Positions 34,711 to 47,180 of a stretch of 64,000 nt of DNA are shown in pieces; the stretch's first letter is position 1; each line of letters begins with the position of its first letter. Both the position numbers and the translations under genes were made by a program. Source of the stretch: Pseudoduganella flava (GTDB taxonomy: Bacteria > Pseudomonadota > Gammaproteobacteria > Burkholderiales > Burkholderiaceae_D); contig NZ_VLKW01000001.1 of assembly GCF_007830495.1 (NCBI RefSeq), forward strand, positions 186,001-250,000. Direction: 5' to 3'. The notes under the pieces were generated by a model that saw only the letters and a program-made list of their open reading frames with translations, was not told the origin of the DNA and made no database searches.

Positions 34711-36242
34711 TGAACCGCATGAATAACAACGACGATATCAACCAATTCGGACACTGGATCAAGTCGGCCGCGCCCAACGGGCAGCTGGCCTCGGACTCGC
34801 GCCGCATCAAGCCGGGCGACGTGTTCTTCGCCTATCCGAACGGCAGCGCGGGCGACGCCGGCGACGGCCGCAACTACATCGAAGCGGCGATCGAGCAGGG
34901 CGCGGCGGCCATTGTGTACGACCCGGCCGGCTTCACGTTCAAGCCGGAATGGCAGGTCGCCAGCCTGGCGGTGCCGGACCTGAAACAAGTGGCCGGCCCG
35001 ATTGCCCACGCCGCGTACGGCATGCCGGATGCCGGCATGTTCACCGTCGGTATCACGGGCACGAACGGCAAGACGTCGTCGGCCGTGTGGCTGGGCCACG
35101 CGATGGCGCGCGCCGGCGAGACGGCTGCCGTCATCGGTACCTTGGGCGTCGGCTTGTTCCACGGGCGCGCCGAACCGGAATTCACGCCGACCGGCTACAC
35201 GACGCCGGACCAGGTGCTGCTGGCCCGTACGCTGGACGAGTGCCGCGCCGCGGGCGCCCGCGCGCTGGCGATCGAAGTGTCGTCCATCGGCCTGGAGCAG
35301 GGCCGCGTGTCGGGCATGCATTTCGACGTGGCGCTGTTCACGAACCTGACGCGCGACCACCTCGACTTCCACGGCTCGATGGAAGCCTATGAAGAAGCCA
35401 AGCGCAAGCTGTTCGCGTGGCCGGGCCTGAAGACGGCCGTCATCAACCTCGACGACGCGGCGGGCCGCCGCATCGCCGCCCAGGTGCAGGGCGCGCAAGT
35501 GATCGGCTACACGTTGCAGAACCATGCCGACCTGCCGGGCGTCGCGCTGCTGCGCGCCAGCCAGATCAAGAGCCGCAGCGCCGGCACCGAGTTCCACCTC
35601 GATTCGCCGTACGGCAGCGCGCAGGTGAAGACGCAGCTCGTCGGTGCGTTCAACGTCAGCAATGCGCTGGGCGTGCTGGGCGCGCTGCTGGCGAAGGGCA
35701 TGCCGCTGCGCGCGGCCGTCGATGCCATCGAGGCGTTGACGCCGGCGCCGGGCCGCATGCAGCTCGTCGGCGGCAACGATGCGCCGATGGTCGTCATCGA
35801 TTACGCGCACACGCCCGACGCGCTGGAAAAAACGCTCGAAGCGCTGCGCCCCGTCGCCACCGACCGTGGCGGCGCGCTGTGGTGCGTGTTCGGCTGTGGC
35901 GGCGATCGCGATCCGGGCAAGCGCCCGCAGATGGGCCGCATCGCGCAGGCCGCCGACCAGGTGATCGTCACCAGCGACAATCCGCGCAGCGAAGACCCGG
36001 ACGCGATCATCGCGCAGATCGTCGCCGGCATGGACCCGGCGCGGCCGGCGCAGGCGATCGAGGATCGTGCCGCGGCGATCCTGTCCGCCATCAAGCACGC
36101 GGGCAAGAACGATGTGATCCTCGTGGCCGGCAAGGGCCATGAACCGTACCAGGAGATCAAGGGCAAGAAACTGCCGTTCTCCGACGCCGACCACGCCCAA
36201 CTGGCACTGACCGCCCGACTGACGATGATGAGGCCGAACTGA
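34710..36242 (+). CDS. murE: UDP-MurNAc-tripeptide synthetase MurE
   Basis: A 510-residue Mur ligase. ATP loop [12 protein letters not shown], central HTPDALEKTLEALRP, and DNPRSEDP near the C-terminus. The DNPR motif marks enzymes that add meso-diaminopimelate rather than lysine. It makes the tripeptide stage of lipid II precursor. The start is the ATG in TAATG, overlapping the ftsI stop by one base. Confidence 0.97.
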   Translation: MNRMNNNDDINQFGHWIKSAAPNGQLASDSRRIKPGDVFFAYPNGSAGDAGDGRNYIEAAIEQGAAAIVYDPAGFTFKPEWQVASLAVPDLKQVAGPIAHAAYGMPDAGMFTVGITGTNGKTSSAVWLGHAMARAGETAAVIGTLGVGLFHGRAEPEFTPTGYTTPDQVLLARTLDECRAAGARALAIEVSSIGLEQGRVSGMHFDVALFTNLTRDHLDFHGSMEAYEEAKRKLFAWPGLKTAVINLDDAAGRRIAAQVQGAQVIGYTLQNHADLPGVALLRASQIKSRSAGTEFHLDSPYGSAQVKTQLVGAFNVSNALGVLGALLAKGMPLRAAVDAIEALTPAPGRMQLVGGNDAPMVVIDYAHTPDALEKTLEALRPVATDRGGALWCVFGCGGDRDPGKRPQMGRIAQAADQVIVTSDNPRSEDPDAIIAQIVAGMDPARPAQAIEDRAAAILSAIKHAGKNDVILVAGKGHEPYQEIKGKKLPFSDADHAQLALTARLTMMRPN

Positions 36243-37630
36243 TGCGCGCAACGCTGGACCAGATCCTGGGCGCGCTCGACGGCGCGCACCTCGTAGGCGA
36301 GCCCATCGCCTTCGATGGCATCTCGACCGACAGCCGTACCGTCGCGCCCGGCGCGCTGTTCGTCGCGCTGCGCGGCGAGGTGTACGACGCCCACGACTTC
36401 CTGCCGCAGGTGGCGGCAAAGGCCGGTGCCGTCGTCGTCGAGAAGCTGCCGGACGGCTGGAACGCATCTGGCTCACCTTCCGCGATCGTCGTACCGGATA
36501 CGCTCGTGGCGCTCGGACAGATCGCCCACTGGTGGCGGAACCAGTTCGACCTGCCCGTCATCGCCGTCACCGGCAGCAACGGCAAGACGACGGTGAAGGA
36601 AATGATCGCCGCGATCCTGGCGGCCGCGCACGGCGACGAAGACCGGCTGGCGACGCGCGGTAACCTGAACAACGAGATCGGCGTGCCGCTGACGTTGTTC
36701 CGCCTGGCCCCGCATCACTCGTCGGCCGTCGTCGAACTGGGCATGAACCACCCGGGCGAGATCGGCCGGCTGGCCGCCATCGCGGCGCCGACGATCGCGC
36801 TGGTGAACAACGCGCAGCGCGAGCACCAGGAATTCATGCATACCGTGGAAGCGGTCGCGCGCGAGAACGGCTCCGTGCTGGCCGCGCTGCCGGCGGACGG
36901 CGTCGCCGTGTTCCCGGAACATGACGAGTTTACGCCGATCTGGCGCGAGCTGGCCGGCAACCGCCGCACGCTGACGTTCGGGCTGACGAAGGAAGCGGAT
37001 GTCAGCTGCACGTTCCGCCCGTCCGAATTCGGCAACCAGGTGTTCGTGTCGATCAAGCAGGAAGACGGCCAGCTGGCGCAGTGCTACGTGGGCCTGCAAG
37101 CGGCCGGCGAGCACAATGTGCGCAATGCGCTGGCGGCGATCGCCTGCACCTACGCGGCCGGCATCACGCTGGAAAAGATCAAGGAAGGGTTCGACAACTT
37201 CGCGCCCGTCAGCGGCCGCCTGCAGAAAAAGCAGGCGCAGAACGGCGCCGTCGTCATCGACGACACGTACAACGCGAACCCCGACTCGGTGCGCGCCGCG
37301 ATCGACGTGCTGGCCAATGCGCCGACGCCGCGCGTGCTCGTGCTGGGCGACATGGGCGAAGTCGGCACGCAGGGCCGCGAATTCCACGAAGAGATTGCCG
37401 CTTACGCGGCGCAGAAGGGCATCGACCAGGTGCTCGTCACGGGCGAACTGGCCAAGCACATGGTTGGCCATGCACGCCATTTCGAACAGTTCGACGCATT
37501 GCTCGCGGCAGTCGACGCGGCAGTGACGCCGGACACCACGGTATTGATCAAGGGCTCCCGTTTCATGAAGATGGAGCGGGTCGTGCAGCATTTGATTGGA
37601 TCGCAACAAGCTAACAAGGAATCACACTGA
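36242..37630 (+). CDS. murF: UDP-MurNAc-pentapeptide synthetase MurF
   Basis: A 462-residue Mur ligase with ATP loop [15 protein letters not shown] and typical [30 protein letters not shown] and VLGDMGEVG blocks. It adds D-Ala-D-Ala to the tripeptide. Its ATG overlaps the murE stop (TGATG); the next gene starts 2 bases after its stop. Confidence 0.97.
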   Translation: MRATLDQILGALDGAHLVGEPIAFDGISTDSRTVAPGALFVALRGEVYDAHDFLPQVAAKAGAVVVEKLPDGWNASGSPSAIVVPDTLVALGQIAHWWRNQFDLPVIAVTGSNGKTTVKEMIAAILAAAHGDEDRLATRGNLNNEIGVPLTLFRLAPHHSSAVVELGMNHPGEIGRLAAIAAPTIALVNNAQREHQEFMHTVEAVARENGSVLAALPADGVAVFPEHDEFTPIWRELAGNRRTLTFGLTKEADVSCTFRPSEFGNQVFVSIKQEDGQLAQCYVGLQAAGEHNVRNALAAIACTYAAGITLEKIKEGFDNFAPVSGRLQKKQAQNGAVVIDDTYNANPDSVRAAIDVLANAPTPRVLVLGDMGEVGTQGREFHEEIAAYAAQKGIDQVLVTGELAKHMVGHARHFEQFDALLAAVDAAVTPDTTVLIKGSRFMKMERVVQHLIGSQQANKESH

Positions 37631-37632
37631 TC

Positions 37633-38802
37633 ATGCTGCTCTGGCTCGCACAGTATCTGCAGGACGATATCGGCGCATTTCGCGTCTTTAACTTCATCAC
37701 TTTCCGCGCCGTGTTCGCAACGATCACGGCGCTGCTGATCGGCCTGATCGCCGGCCCGGCCGTGATCCGCAAGCTGACCGCGATGAAGTACGGCCAGGCC
37801 GTCCGTACCGACGGTCCGCAGACGCACCTGAAAAAGCATGGCACGCCGACGATGGGCGGTGTGCTGATCCTGATCGCGATCGGCGTGTCCACCCTGCTGT
37901 GGTGCGACTGGTCGAACCGCCTGATCTGGCCCGTGATGGTCGTGACGATCGGCTTCGGCCTTGTCGGCTGGGTCGACGACTACCGCAAGGTCGTGCGCCA
38001 GGACCCGGAAGGCATGCGCTCGGCGGAAAAATACTTCTGGCAGTCGCTGGTCGGCGTGGCCGCCGCGCTGTACCTGGCATTTTCCGTGTCGGCGCCGACG
38101 CCGGCCGAAGTGTTCAAGCTGTTCTTCGCGTGGGTGCAGTCGGGCTTCTCGCTGGACCTGCCGCCGAAGGCCGACCTGATCGTACCGTTCTTCAAGACGA
38201 TCAGCTATCCGCTGGGCGTGTGGGGCTTCATCGCGCTGACCTATTGCGTGATCGTCGGCTCGTCGAACGCGGTGAACTTCACCGACGGCCTGGATGGCCT
38301 GGCGATCATGCCGACCGTGATGGTCGGCTCGGCGCTCGGCCTGTTCGCCTACCTGACCGGCAGCGCCACGTACTCGAAATACCTGTTCATCCCGCACATT
38401 CCCGGCGCCGGCGAGTTGATCATCTTCGTCGGCGCGATGGCCGGCGCGGGCCTCGCCTTCCTCTGGTATAACACGCACCCCGCGCAAGTGTTCATGGGCG
38501 ACGTCGGTGCGCTGGCGCTGGGCGGCGCGCTCGGCACCATCGCCGTCATCGTGCGCCAGGAGATCGTGCTGTTCATCATGGGCGGCATCTTCGTCGCCGA
38601 GACGGTATCCGTGATCATCCAGGTGGGCTGGTTCAAGTACACGAAGAAGCGCTACGGCCAGGGCCGCCGCGTGTTCCTGATGGCACCGCTGCATCATCAT
38701 TTTGAACAGAAGGGCTGGAAGGAGACGCAAGTCGTCGTCCGCTTCTGGATCATCACGATGATGCTCGTGCTGCTCGGCCTGTCCACGTTGAAGCTGCGCT
38801 AG
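37633..38802 (+). CDS. mraY: Phospho-MurNAc-pentapeptide transferase MraY
   Basis: A 389-residue inner-membrane enzyme with ten membrane helices. Conserved aspartate and other motifs: [40 protein letters not shown] and [14 protein letters not shown], with [11 protein letters not shown] near the end. It attaches the MurNAc-pentapeptide to undecaprenyl phosphate, giving lipid I. Confidence 0.97.
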   Translation: MLLWLAQYLQDDIGAFRVFNFITFRAVFATITALLIGLIAGPAVIRKLTAMKYGQAVRTDGPQTHLKKHGTPTMGGVLILIAIGVSTLLWCDWSNRLIWPVMVVTIGFGLVGWVDDYRKVVRQDPEGMRSAEKYFWQSLVGVAAALYLAFSVSAPTPAEVFKLFFAWVQSGFSLDLPPKADLIVPFFKTISYPLGVWGFIALTYCVIVGSSNAVNFTDGLDGLAIMPTVMVGSALGLFAYLTGSATYSKYLFIPHIPGAGELIIFVGAMAGAGLAFLWYNTHPAQVFMGDVGALALGGALGTIAVIVRQEIVLFIMGGIFVAETVSVIIQVGWFKYTKKRYGQGRRVFLMAPLHHHFEQKGWKETQVVVRFWIITMMLVLLGLSTLKLR

Positions 38803-38816
38803 AAGGTAAATTGCGG

Positions 38817-40331
38817 ATGATCTACAACGGCAAAATCGCGCTGGTACTGGGCCTCGGTGAATCGGGCCTGGCGATGGCGCAGTGGCTCGCCCGCTGCGGC
38901 GCGCTGCTGCGCGTCGCCGATACGCGCGGCGTGCCCGATCGCCTGCCCGTGCTGCGCGAGACGCTGCCGGGCACGCAGTTCATTTCCGGGCCGTTCAACG
39001 CCGCGCTGCTGGACGGTGTCGACTTCGTTGCCGTCAGCCCGGGCCTCGCGCCGAACCGCGAACTGGCCGAGCTCCTGCCTGCCGCACAAGCCGCCAACAT
39101 CCCGGTATGGGGAGAAATCGAGCTGTTCGCGCAGGCGCTGGACTGGCTGAAGACCGACCGCGCGTATGCGCCGAAGATCATTGCGATCACGGGCACGAAC
39201 GGCAAGACCACGGTGACGACGTTGACGGGCCAGCTGTGCGAACGCGCCGGCCTCTCCGTCAAGGTGGCCGGCAACATCAGCCCGGCGGCACTGGACGTGC
39301 TGCGCGAGGCGATGGAGAACGCTCAGTTGGAACACTCGCTGCCGCAGGCGTGGGTGCTGGAACTGTCCAGCTTCCAGCTGCACACGACGTACTCGCTGAA
39401 AGCCGATGCGGCGACGGTGCTGAACGTCACGCAGGATCACCTCGACTGGCACGGCACGATGCAGGCGTATGCGGACGACAAGGCCCGCATCTTCGGCCCG
39501 GACACGGTGCGCGTGCTCAATCGCGCCGACAGCTACGTGATGCGGATGGCCAATCCGACCGGCGACAACGTCACGTTCGGCACCGACGAACCGGAAGCGC
39601 CGCACAGCTTCGGCCTCGTCAACGAACGGGGCATTCACTGGCTGGCGACGGCCGAGCCGACGGACGATGCCGAACCCGTGAAAAAGCGCCGCAAGAACGA
39701 ACCGGCGCCACCCGTCGAGACGTACGTGAAGAAGCTGATGCCGGCCGATGCGCTGCAGATCCGCGGCACGCACAACGCGACCAATGCACTGGCCGCGCTG
39801 GCACTGTGCCGCGCGATCGGCCTGCCGTTCGCACCGCTGCTGCACGGCCTGCGCGAGTACAAGGGCCAGCCGCACCGCGTGGAACTGGTCGCGTCGATCA
39901 ACGGCGTCGATTTCTACGACGACAGCAAGGGCACCAATGTGGGCGCCACCGTGGCCGCCATCGACGGCCTGGGTACCAGCTTCACCGGAGAGCAGCAAAA
40001 GATCGTGCTGATCGCCGGCGGTGACGGCAAGGGCCAGGAATTCGATCCGCTGGCCGGTCCCGTGTCGCGCTACGTGCGCGCCGTGGTGCTGATCGGCCGC
40101 GATGCGCCGGCGATCCGCACGGCGCTGGAAGGCACCGCTGTCAGGCTGGAGGATTTCGCCACGCTGCAGGAGGCGACGAAGCGCGCCGCCGCGCTGGCGC
40201 ATGGCGGTGACGCGGTGCTGCTGTCGCCCGCGTGCGCGAGCCTGGACATGTTCAAGAACTACGCGCAGCGCGCCCAGGTGTTCATCGACACCGTGCGCGA
40301 CATCGCGCTCGACGCGGGGCAGGAGATCTGA
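38817..40331 (+). CDS. murD: UDP-MurNAc-L-alanine:D-glutamate ligase MurD
   Basis: About 504 residues from the ATG ([21 protein letters not shown]); a TTG two codons earlier is the other possible start, since AAGG fits either imperfectly. ATP loop [14 protein letters not shown] and [34 protein letters not shown] motifs are intact. A short Lys/Pro-rich insertion ([16 protein letters not shown], about residues 283-300) makes it longer than E. coli MurD; such inserts are common in related betaproteobacteria. Confidence 0.96.
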   Translation: MIYNGKIALVLGLGESGLAMAQWLARCGALLRVADTRGVPDRLPVLRETLPGTQFISGPFNAALLDGVDFVAVSPGLAPNRELAELLPAAQAANIPVWGEIELFAQALDWLKTDRAYAPKIIAITGTNGKTTVTTLTGQLCERAGLSVKVAGNISPAALDVLREAMENAQLEHSLPQAWVLELSSFQLHTTYSLKADAATVLNVTQDHLDWHGTMQAYADDKARIFGPDTVRVLNRADSYVMRMANPTGDNVTFGTDEPEAPHSFGLVNERGIHWLATAEPTDDAEPVKKRRKNEPAPPVETYVKKLMPADALQIRGTHNATNALAALALCRAIGLPFAPLLHGLREYKGQPHRVELVASINGVDFYDDSKGTNVGATVAAIDGLGTSFTGEQQKIVLIAGGDGKGQEFDPLAGPVSRYVRAVVLIGRDAPAIRTALEGTAVRLEDFATLQEATKRAAALAHGGDAVLLSPACASLDMFKNYAQRAQVFIDTVRDIALDAGQEI

Positions 40332-41542
40332 TGGCCTTCCAGCTGCCATTCAAGTTCGCCGGTGCCGGATCGGTGACGCCGATCGACATCCGCGCGCGCC
40401 AGTCGCGGATGATGGAGTACGACCAGCCGTTGCTGTGGGTCGTGATCCTGTTGCTGCTGCTGGGGATGGTGATGGTGTATTCGGCGTCGATCGCGCTGCC
40501 CGATTCGCCGAAGTTCGCAGCGTACAAGAACACGTACTTCCTGACGCGCCAGGCGACGTTCATCGCGATCTCCGGTGTCGTGGCGCTCGTCGCGTTCCGC
40601 ATTCCGATCGCCACCTGGCAGCGCTGGGCGCCGTATGTCTTTATCGGCACGCTGTTCCTGCTGGTGCTCGTGCTGATTCCAGGGGTCGGTGTCGTCGTCA
40701 ACGGCGGCCGGCGCTGGCTGTCGCTGAAGGTGTACAACCTGCAGCCTTCCGAGTTGATGAAGCTGTTCATCGTGCTCTACGCGGCCGACTACACGGTGCG
40801 CAAGCAGGAATACATGCACAAGCTGACCAAGGGCTTCATGCCGATGGCGCTGGCCGTCGGCTTCGTCGGCATGCTGTTGCTGCTGGAGCCCGACCTGGGC
40901 GCGTTCGGCGTGATCGTCTGCATCGCGATGGGCATCCTGTTCCTCGGCGGCGTCAACGCGATCTGGTTCGGCGGCATCGCCGGCATGCTGGTGACGATTT
41001 TTGTCGCCATCATCGCGCTGTCGAAGTTCCGGCGCGACCGCTTCTTCGCCTACCTGAATCCGTGGGAAGAGGAAAACGCGTTGAACAAGGCTTACCAGCT
41101 GACGCACTCGCTGATTGCGTTCGGCCGCGGCGAGATCTTCGGCGTGGGCCTGGGCGGCAGCGTCGAGAAGCTGCACTACCTGCCGGAAGCGCACACAGAC
41201 TTCCTGCTGGCCGTGATCGGCGAAGAACTGGGCCTCGTCGGCGTGCTGGTTGTCATCGGGATGTTCTACTGGATCGTTAAGCGTGCTTTCGACATCGGCC
41301 GCCAGGCGATCGCCATCGACCAGACCTTCGCCGGCCTGGTGGCAAAAGGCATCGGCATCTGGATCGGCGTACAGACTTTCATCAATATGGGTGTGAACCT
41401 GGGGCTGCTGCCCACCAAGGGCCTGACGTTGCCGCTGATGAGCTACGGCGGCACGGGCGTGCTCGTGAACTGCATCGGCCTCGCGATCCTGCTGCGGATC
41501 GACTACGAGAACCGGGTGCTGATGCGCGGGGGGCGCCTGTGA
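40331..41542 (+). CDS. ftsW: Lipid II polymerase FtsW (SEDS glycosyltransferase)
   Basis: A 403-residue SEDS protein with ten membrane helices, starting [20 protein letters not shown] after an AGGAG ribosome site; the ATG overlaps the murD stop by one base. The catalytic Asp region lies in [16 protein letters not shown], and [17 protein letters not shown] is the conserved C-terminal block. It polymerises septal glycan strands with FtsI. Confidence 0.97.
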   Translation: MAFQLPFKFAGAGSVTPIDIRARQSRMMEYDQPLLWVVILLLLLGMVMVYSASIALPDSPKFAAYKNTYFLTRQATFIAISGVVALVAFRIPIATWQRWAPYVFIGTLFLLVLVLIPGVGVVVNGGRRWLSLKVYNLQPSELMKLFIVLYAADYTVRKQEYMHKLTKGFMPMALAVGFVGMLLLLEPDLGAFGVIVCIAMGILFLGGVNAIWFGGIAGMLVTIFVAIIALSKFRRDRFFAYLNPWEEENALNKAYQLTHSLIAFGRGEIFGVGLGGSVEKLHYLPEAHTDFLLAVIGEELGLVGVLVVIGMFYWIVKRAFDIGRQAIAIDQTFAGLVAKGIGIWIGVQTFINMGVNLGLLPTKGLTLPLMSYGGTGVLVNCIGLAILLRIDYENRVLMRGGRL

Positions 41543-42615
41543 AGAAGCTGATGATCATGGCAGCCGGCACCGGCGGCCACATCTTCCCCGGCCTGGCGAT
41601 CGCGCAGGCGATGCGCGCGCGCGGCTGGGACGTCACTTGGCTCGGCACGTCGCACGGCATGGAGCAGCAGCTCGTGCCGCAGCAGGGCGTGCCGATGGAC
41701 GTGATCCATTTCTCCGGCATGCGCGGCAAGGGGATCGGCCACACGCTCAGCGGCGGCGTGAAGATGCTGAAGGCGTTCGCGGACTGCTTCGGCTTCATCC
41801 GCCGACGCAAGCCCGACGTGGTGCTGGGCATGGGCGGCTACGTGACGGTCCCGGGCGGCATGATGGCGAAGCTGGCCGGCGTGCCGCTGACCCTTGTGAA
41901 CGCGGATGCGGCGCTGCTGCTGTCGAACAAGACGCTGGCGCCGTTCGCCGCGCGCGTGTGCTTCGGCTTCCCGGCGGACTTCGGCAACGCGGCCGGCAAG
42001 GCAATCGTCACCGGCAACCCGGTGCGCAAGGAAATCCTGGACCTGCCGGCGCCGGAGCAGCGTTTCGCCGGCCGGGAAGGGCCGCTGCGCGTGCTCGTCG
42101 TCGGCGGCAGCCTGGGTGCGAAGGCGCTGAACGACGCGTTGCCGGCCGCGCTGGCACTGCTGCCGGAAGGCGAACGCCCGATCGTCACGCACCAGTCGGG
42201 CAAGAAGAACATCGATGCGCTGCGCGCCGCGTATGGAGAGGCCAACGTGGTGGCCAACGTCGTCGACTTCATCGACGACATGGCCGGCGCGTATGCGCAG
42301 GCGGACGTGGTGATCTGCCGCGCCGGCGCGATCACGGTCGCGGAATTGACGGCCGCCGGCGTGGCCAGCGTGCTGGTGCCGCTCGTGGCATCGACGACGA
42401 GCCATCAGCGCGACAACGCCGTCTGGATGGCGAAGCAGGAAGCGGCGATCCACCAGCCGCAAAGCGAACTCACGCCGCAGGGCCTGGCGACGCTGCTGCG
42501 GCAACTGCCGCGCGACGCATGCCGCCGCATGGCCGTGGCGGCACGCGCGGTGGGCAAGCGCGACGCCAACGAGGCGATCGCGAACGTACTGGAACAATTG
42601 GCACAACAAAAATAG
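41539..42615 (+). CDS. murG: N-acetylglucosaminyltransferase MurG
   Basis: A 358-residue GT-B enzyme that converts lipid I to lipid II. It uses a GTG start (GTGA overlaps the ftsW stop). Motifs: [18 protein letters not shown] at the N-terminus, [24 protein letters not shown] and the UDP-GlcNAc-binding block [27 protein letters not shown]. It acts on the inner face of the cytoplasmic membrane. Confidence 0.97.
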   Translation: MKKLMIMAAGTGGHIFPGLAIAQAMRARGWDVTWLGTSHGMEQQLVPQQGVPMDVIHFSGMRGKGIGHTLSGGVKMLKAFADCFGFIRRRKPDVVLGMGGYVTVPGGMMAKLAGVPLTLVNADAALLLSNKTLAPFAARVCFGFPADFGNAAGKAIVTGNPVRKEILDLPAPEQRFAGREGPLRVLVVGGSLGAKALNDALPAALALLPEGERPIVTHQSGKKNIDALRAAYGEANVVANVVDFIDDMAGAYAQADVVICRAGAITVAELTAAGVASVLVPLVASTTSHQRDNAVWMAKQEAAIHQPQSELTPQGLATLLRQLPRDACRRMAVAARAVGKRDANEAIANVLEQLAQQK

Positions 42616-42630
42616 AGCGCGACGAACAAC

Positions 42631-44022
<1,392 letters not shown>

Positions 44023-44026
44023 CGGT

Positions 44027-44992
44027 ATGAGCACTCCCACCATCACTCCCCAGGAAGCCCAGGCGTTCGGCAAGGTCGGCGTGCTGTTCGGCGGCCGCTC
44101 GGCCGAGCGCGACGTGTCGATCATGTCCGGCACCGGCGTGCTGCAGGCGCTGCAAAGCCAGGGCATCGACGCCCATCCGTTCGATCCAGGCCAGCGTTCG
44201 CTGGCCGAGCTGGCGGCGGAAAAATTCGACCGCGTGTTCATCGCGCTGCACGGCCGCTACGGCGAGGACGGCACGATCCAGGGCGCGCTGGAACTGCTGG
44301 GCATTCCGTACACTGGCAGCGGCGTGATGACCAGCGCGATGGCGATGGACAAGATCACGACGAAGATCATGTGGCTGAATGCGGGCTTGCCGACGCCGCG
44401 CTACGCGGTGCTGAAACCGGGCACGGACCTGGCCGCCGCCACCGCGCAACTGGGCTTGCCGATCGCCGTGAAGCCGCCGCATGAAGGCTCGTCGATCGGC
44501 TTCACGAAGGTGACCGCCGCCGAGCAAATGCAGGCGGCCTACGACAAGGCGGCCGCGCTGGACGACGAAGTGCTGGCCGAGGAATTCGTGGCGGGCCGCG
44601 AGTTCACGGTCGCCGTGCTGGGCACCGGTGCGACGGCACGCGCGCTGCCGATCGTCGAGATCGTGGCGCCGCAGGGCGAGTACGACTACCAGAACAAGTA
44701 CTACACGGACGTGACGCAGTACTTCTGCCCGCCGCAACTGCCGCAGGACATCCAGGACGAGATGCAGCGCTGCGCCGTGGAGGCATACCGCGTGCTGGGC
44801 TGCGAGGGCTGGGGCCGGGTCGACGTGCTGCTGCGCGAAAGCGACCAGCGCCCGTTCCTGCTGGAAGTGAACACGTCGCCGGGCATGACGAGCCATTCGC
44901 TGGTGCCGATGGCGGCGCGCGCGGTGGGCATGTCGTATGAAGCGCTGTGCGTCGAGATCCTGCGCGGCGCGCGCCTGAAGAACAAGGGTTGA
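44027..44992 (+). CDS. ddlB: D-alanine:D-alanine ligase
   Basis: A 321-residue ATP-grasp enzyme: [25 protein letters not shown] at the N-terminus, [37 protein letters not shown], and [22 protein letters not shown] at the end. It makes the D-Ala-D-Ala used by MurF. Position between murC and ftsQ supports the ddlB type. Confidence 0.97.
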   Translation: MSTPTITPQEAQAFGKVGVLFGGRSAERDVSIMSGTGVLQALQSQGIDAHPFDPGQRSLAELAAEKFDRVFIALHGRYGEDGTIQGALELLGIPYTGSGVMTSAMAMDKITTKIMWLNAGLPTPRYAVLKPGTDLAAATAQLGLPIAVKPPHEGSSIGFTKVTAAEQMQAAYDKAAALDDEVLAEEFVAGREFTVAVLGTGATARALPIVEIVAPQGEYDYQNKYYTDVTQYFCPPQLPQDIQDEMQRCAVEAYRVLGCEGWGRVDVLLRESDQRPFLLEVNTSPGMTSHSLVPMAARAVGMSYEALCVEILRGARLKNKG

Positions 44993-45008
44993 GAGGGAAG
45001 CGGCATTT

Positions 45009-45773
45009 ATGTGGCAAGACGCGAAAGCCTTGAACGCAACCGCCAACGGCATCTTTGCCTTTGTTGCGGCCGCGTGCTTTGGCGCTTTCGTCTGGTGGCT
45101 GGCGCACCGCCCCGTGTTCGACCTGCGCACGATCCGCGTCGAACCGATGGTGACGTCGGAGCTGCGGCACGTGAATCTGCTGACCCTGAAGAACGGCACG
45201 CAGGGCCGCATCCGCGGCAACTTCTTCACGGCGAACCTGGAAAGCGTGCGCCAGGTGTTCGAGTCGGTGCCCTGGGTACGCCGCGCGACGGTGCGGCGCG
45301 AATGGCCCGACCAGCTGATCGTGGAAGTGGAAGAGCATGAAGCCCTGGGTACCTGGGGCGAGGATGGCCGGCTGCTGTCCGTGAAGGGCGACGTCTTCAC
45401 GGCCAACCTGGCCGAGGCGGAAGAGGACCACGAGCTGCCGCAGTTCTCCGGACCGGACGGCAGCGAGAAGGAAGTGCTGTCGCGCTACGCGGAGCTGCGC
45501 AAGTGGTTCGCGCCGGCGCGGCTGATTCCCGAAGGGCTGGCGCTGTCGGGGCGCTATGCATGGACGGTGACGCTGAATAACGGCATGAGCGTCGCGCTGG
45601 GGCGCGAGCAGACGCCGACGATGCTGAAGGAAAGAGTCGAACGGCTGGTCGGCATCTGGCCGCAGCTGGCCGCGCGGGTGCAGAACATCGAGACGATCGA
45701 CATGCGCTACCAGAACGGGCTGGCGCTGTCGGCGACGGGATTGAAGATACCGGCCGAGAAGGCCAAGAAGTAA
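45009..45773 (+). CDS. ftsQ: Cell division protein FtsQ
   Basis: A 254-residue bitopic protein: N-terminal membrane helix (about residues 13-34), a POTRA domain beginning HRPVFDLRTIRVEPM, and a beta domain with the FtsQ-type block VPWVRRATVRREWPDQLIVEVEEHEALGTWGEDGRLLSVKGDVF. It joins FtsL/FtsB in the divisome. It starts 16 bases after ddlB and is followed by ftsA after 46 bases. Confidence 0.95.
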   Translation: MWQDAKALNATANGIFAFVAAACFGAFVWWLAHRPVFDLRTIRVEPMVTSELRHVNLLTLKNGTQGRIRGNFFTANLESVRQVFESVPWVRRATVRREWPDQLIVEVEEHEALGTWGEDGRLLSVKGDVFTANLAEAEEDHELPQFSGPDGSEKEVLSRYAELRKWFAPARLIPEGLALSGRYAWTVTLNNGMSVALGREQTPTMLKERVERLVGIWPQLAARVQNIETIDMRYQNGLALSATGLKIPAEKAKK

Positions 45774-45819
45774 CCGAACAAATACGCGAAGAAAACGCGA
45801 ATACAGACGAGCAAAACAG

Positions 45820-47052
45820 ATGACAAAAGACGCGAAAAACCTGATCGTCGGCCTCGACATCGGCACCTCGAAGGTGGTGGCCGTGGTGGCCGAAGTGATG
45901 GGCGATGGCCGCCACGAAGTGATCGGGCTGGGACAGCACGAATCCAAGGGCCTGAAGAAGGGCGTGGTGGTGAACATCGAAGCGACGGTGGAATCCATCC
46001 AGCGCGCCCTCGAGGAAGCGGAGCTGATGGCCGACTGCAAGATCCGCAATGTGTATGCGGGCATCGCGGGCAGCCATATCCGCAGCTTCAACTCGAGCGG
46101 CATGGTGGCGATCAAGGAAAAGGAAGTCACGGCTACCGACGTGGCGCGCGTCATCGAAACGGCAAAAGCGGTCAATATCCCGACCGACCAGCAGCTGCTC
46201 CACACGGTGCCGCAAGAATTCATCGTCGACAGCCAGGAAGACGTGCGCGAGCCGATCGGCATGAGCGGCATCCGGCTGGAAGTGAAGGTACACATCGTTA
46301 CCGGCGCCGTGAGCGCCGTGCAGAACATCGTCAAGTGCGTGCGGCGCTGCGGGCTCGAGGTCTCGGACCTGATCCTGCAGCCGATGGCATCCGCGGATGC
46401 CGTGCTGACGCCGGACGAAAAGGAATTGGGTGTAGTGCTGATCGATATCGGCGGCGGCACCACCGACGTTGCAGTGTTCTCGGACGGCGCGATCCGCCAT
46501 ACGGCAGTGATCCCGATCGCCGGCGACCAGATCACCAACGACATCGCCATGGCCTTGCGGACGCCCACGGCCGAAGCGGAAGAAATCAAGATCCGCTACG
46601 GCGTGGCCAAGCAGGTGCTGGCAGATCCAGGGGAACACCTGGAAGTGCCGGGCCTGGGCGACCGCGGTCCCCGCAACCTCTCCCGCCAGGCGCTGGCTGC
46701 CGTCATCGAGCCGCGCGTGGAGGAATTGTTCGCCATGGTGCACCAGGTCGTGCGCGAGTCCGGCTACGAGGGCGTGCTCTCGTCCGGCATCGTGCTGACC
46801 GGGGGCACCTCGATCATGCCTGGCATGGTCGAGATGGCGGAGGACATCTTCCTGAAACCGGCGCGTCTCGGCACGCCGGATTATCGCGGCCAGCTGGCCG
46901 ACGTGGTGCGCAGCCCCCGCTACGCCACCGTGCTCGGCCTGCTGCTGGAAGCGAAGAAGCAGTATCTGCGCGGGCACATCGTCACGCGTCAGGACGGGTC
47001 CGTGAAGGCGGTGTGGCAGCGCATGAAAGAATGGTTCCTCGGTAATTTCTGA
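45820..47052 (+). CDS. ftsA: Cell division protein FtsA
   Basis: A 410-residue actin-like ATPase. LIVGLDIGTSKVVAVVAEV, MSGIRLEVKVHIVTGAVSAVQN and LIDIGGGTTDVAVFSDGAI are the phosphate-binding blocks; GVLSSGIVLTGGTSIMPGM is the adenosine site. The end (VWQRMKEWFLGNF) is the amphipathic membrane-targeting helix that anchors FtsZ to the membrane. Confidence 0.97.
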   Translation: MTKDAKNLIVGLDIGTSKVVAVVAEVMGDGRHEVIGLGQHESKGLKKGVVVNIEATVESIQRALEEAELMADCKIRNVYAGIAGSHIRSFNSSGMVAIKEKEVTATDVARVIETAKAVNIPTDQQLLHTVPQEFIVDSQEDVREPIGMSGIRLEVKVHIVTGAVSAVQNIVKCVRRCGLEVSDLILQPMASADAVLTPDEKELGVVLIDIGGGTTDVAVFSDGAIRHTAVIPIAGDQITNDIAMALRTPTAEAEEIKIRYGVAKQVLADPGEHLEVPGLGDRGPRNLSRQALAAVIEPRVEELFAMVHQVVRESGYEGVLSSGIVLTGGTSIMPGMVEMAEDIFLKPARLGTPDYRGQLADVVRSPRYATVLGLLLEAKKQYLRGHIVTRQDGSVKAVWQRMKEWFLGNF

Positions 47053-47180
47053 AAAACGAGGCACCCGCAAGCAGTACAGGGTTAAGGGAATTTTTTATAT
47101 ATACGCAGTTTTCAATCTCCAGTTCTTCTACCGATATGAGGCCTGGCGCTTGGAAACCGCATTCTTTTTAGGAGCACATC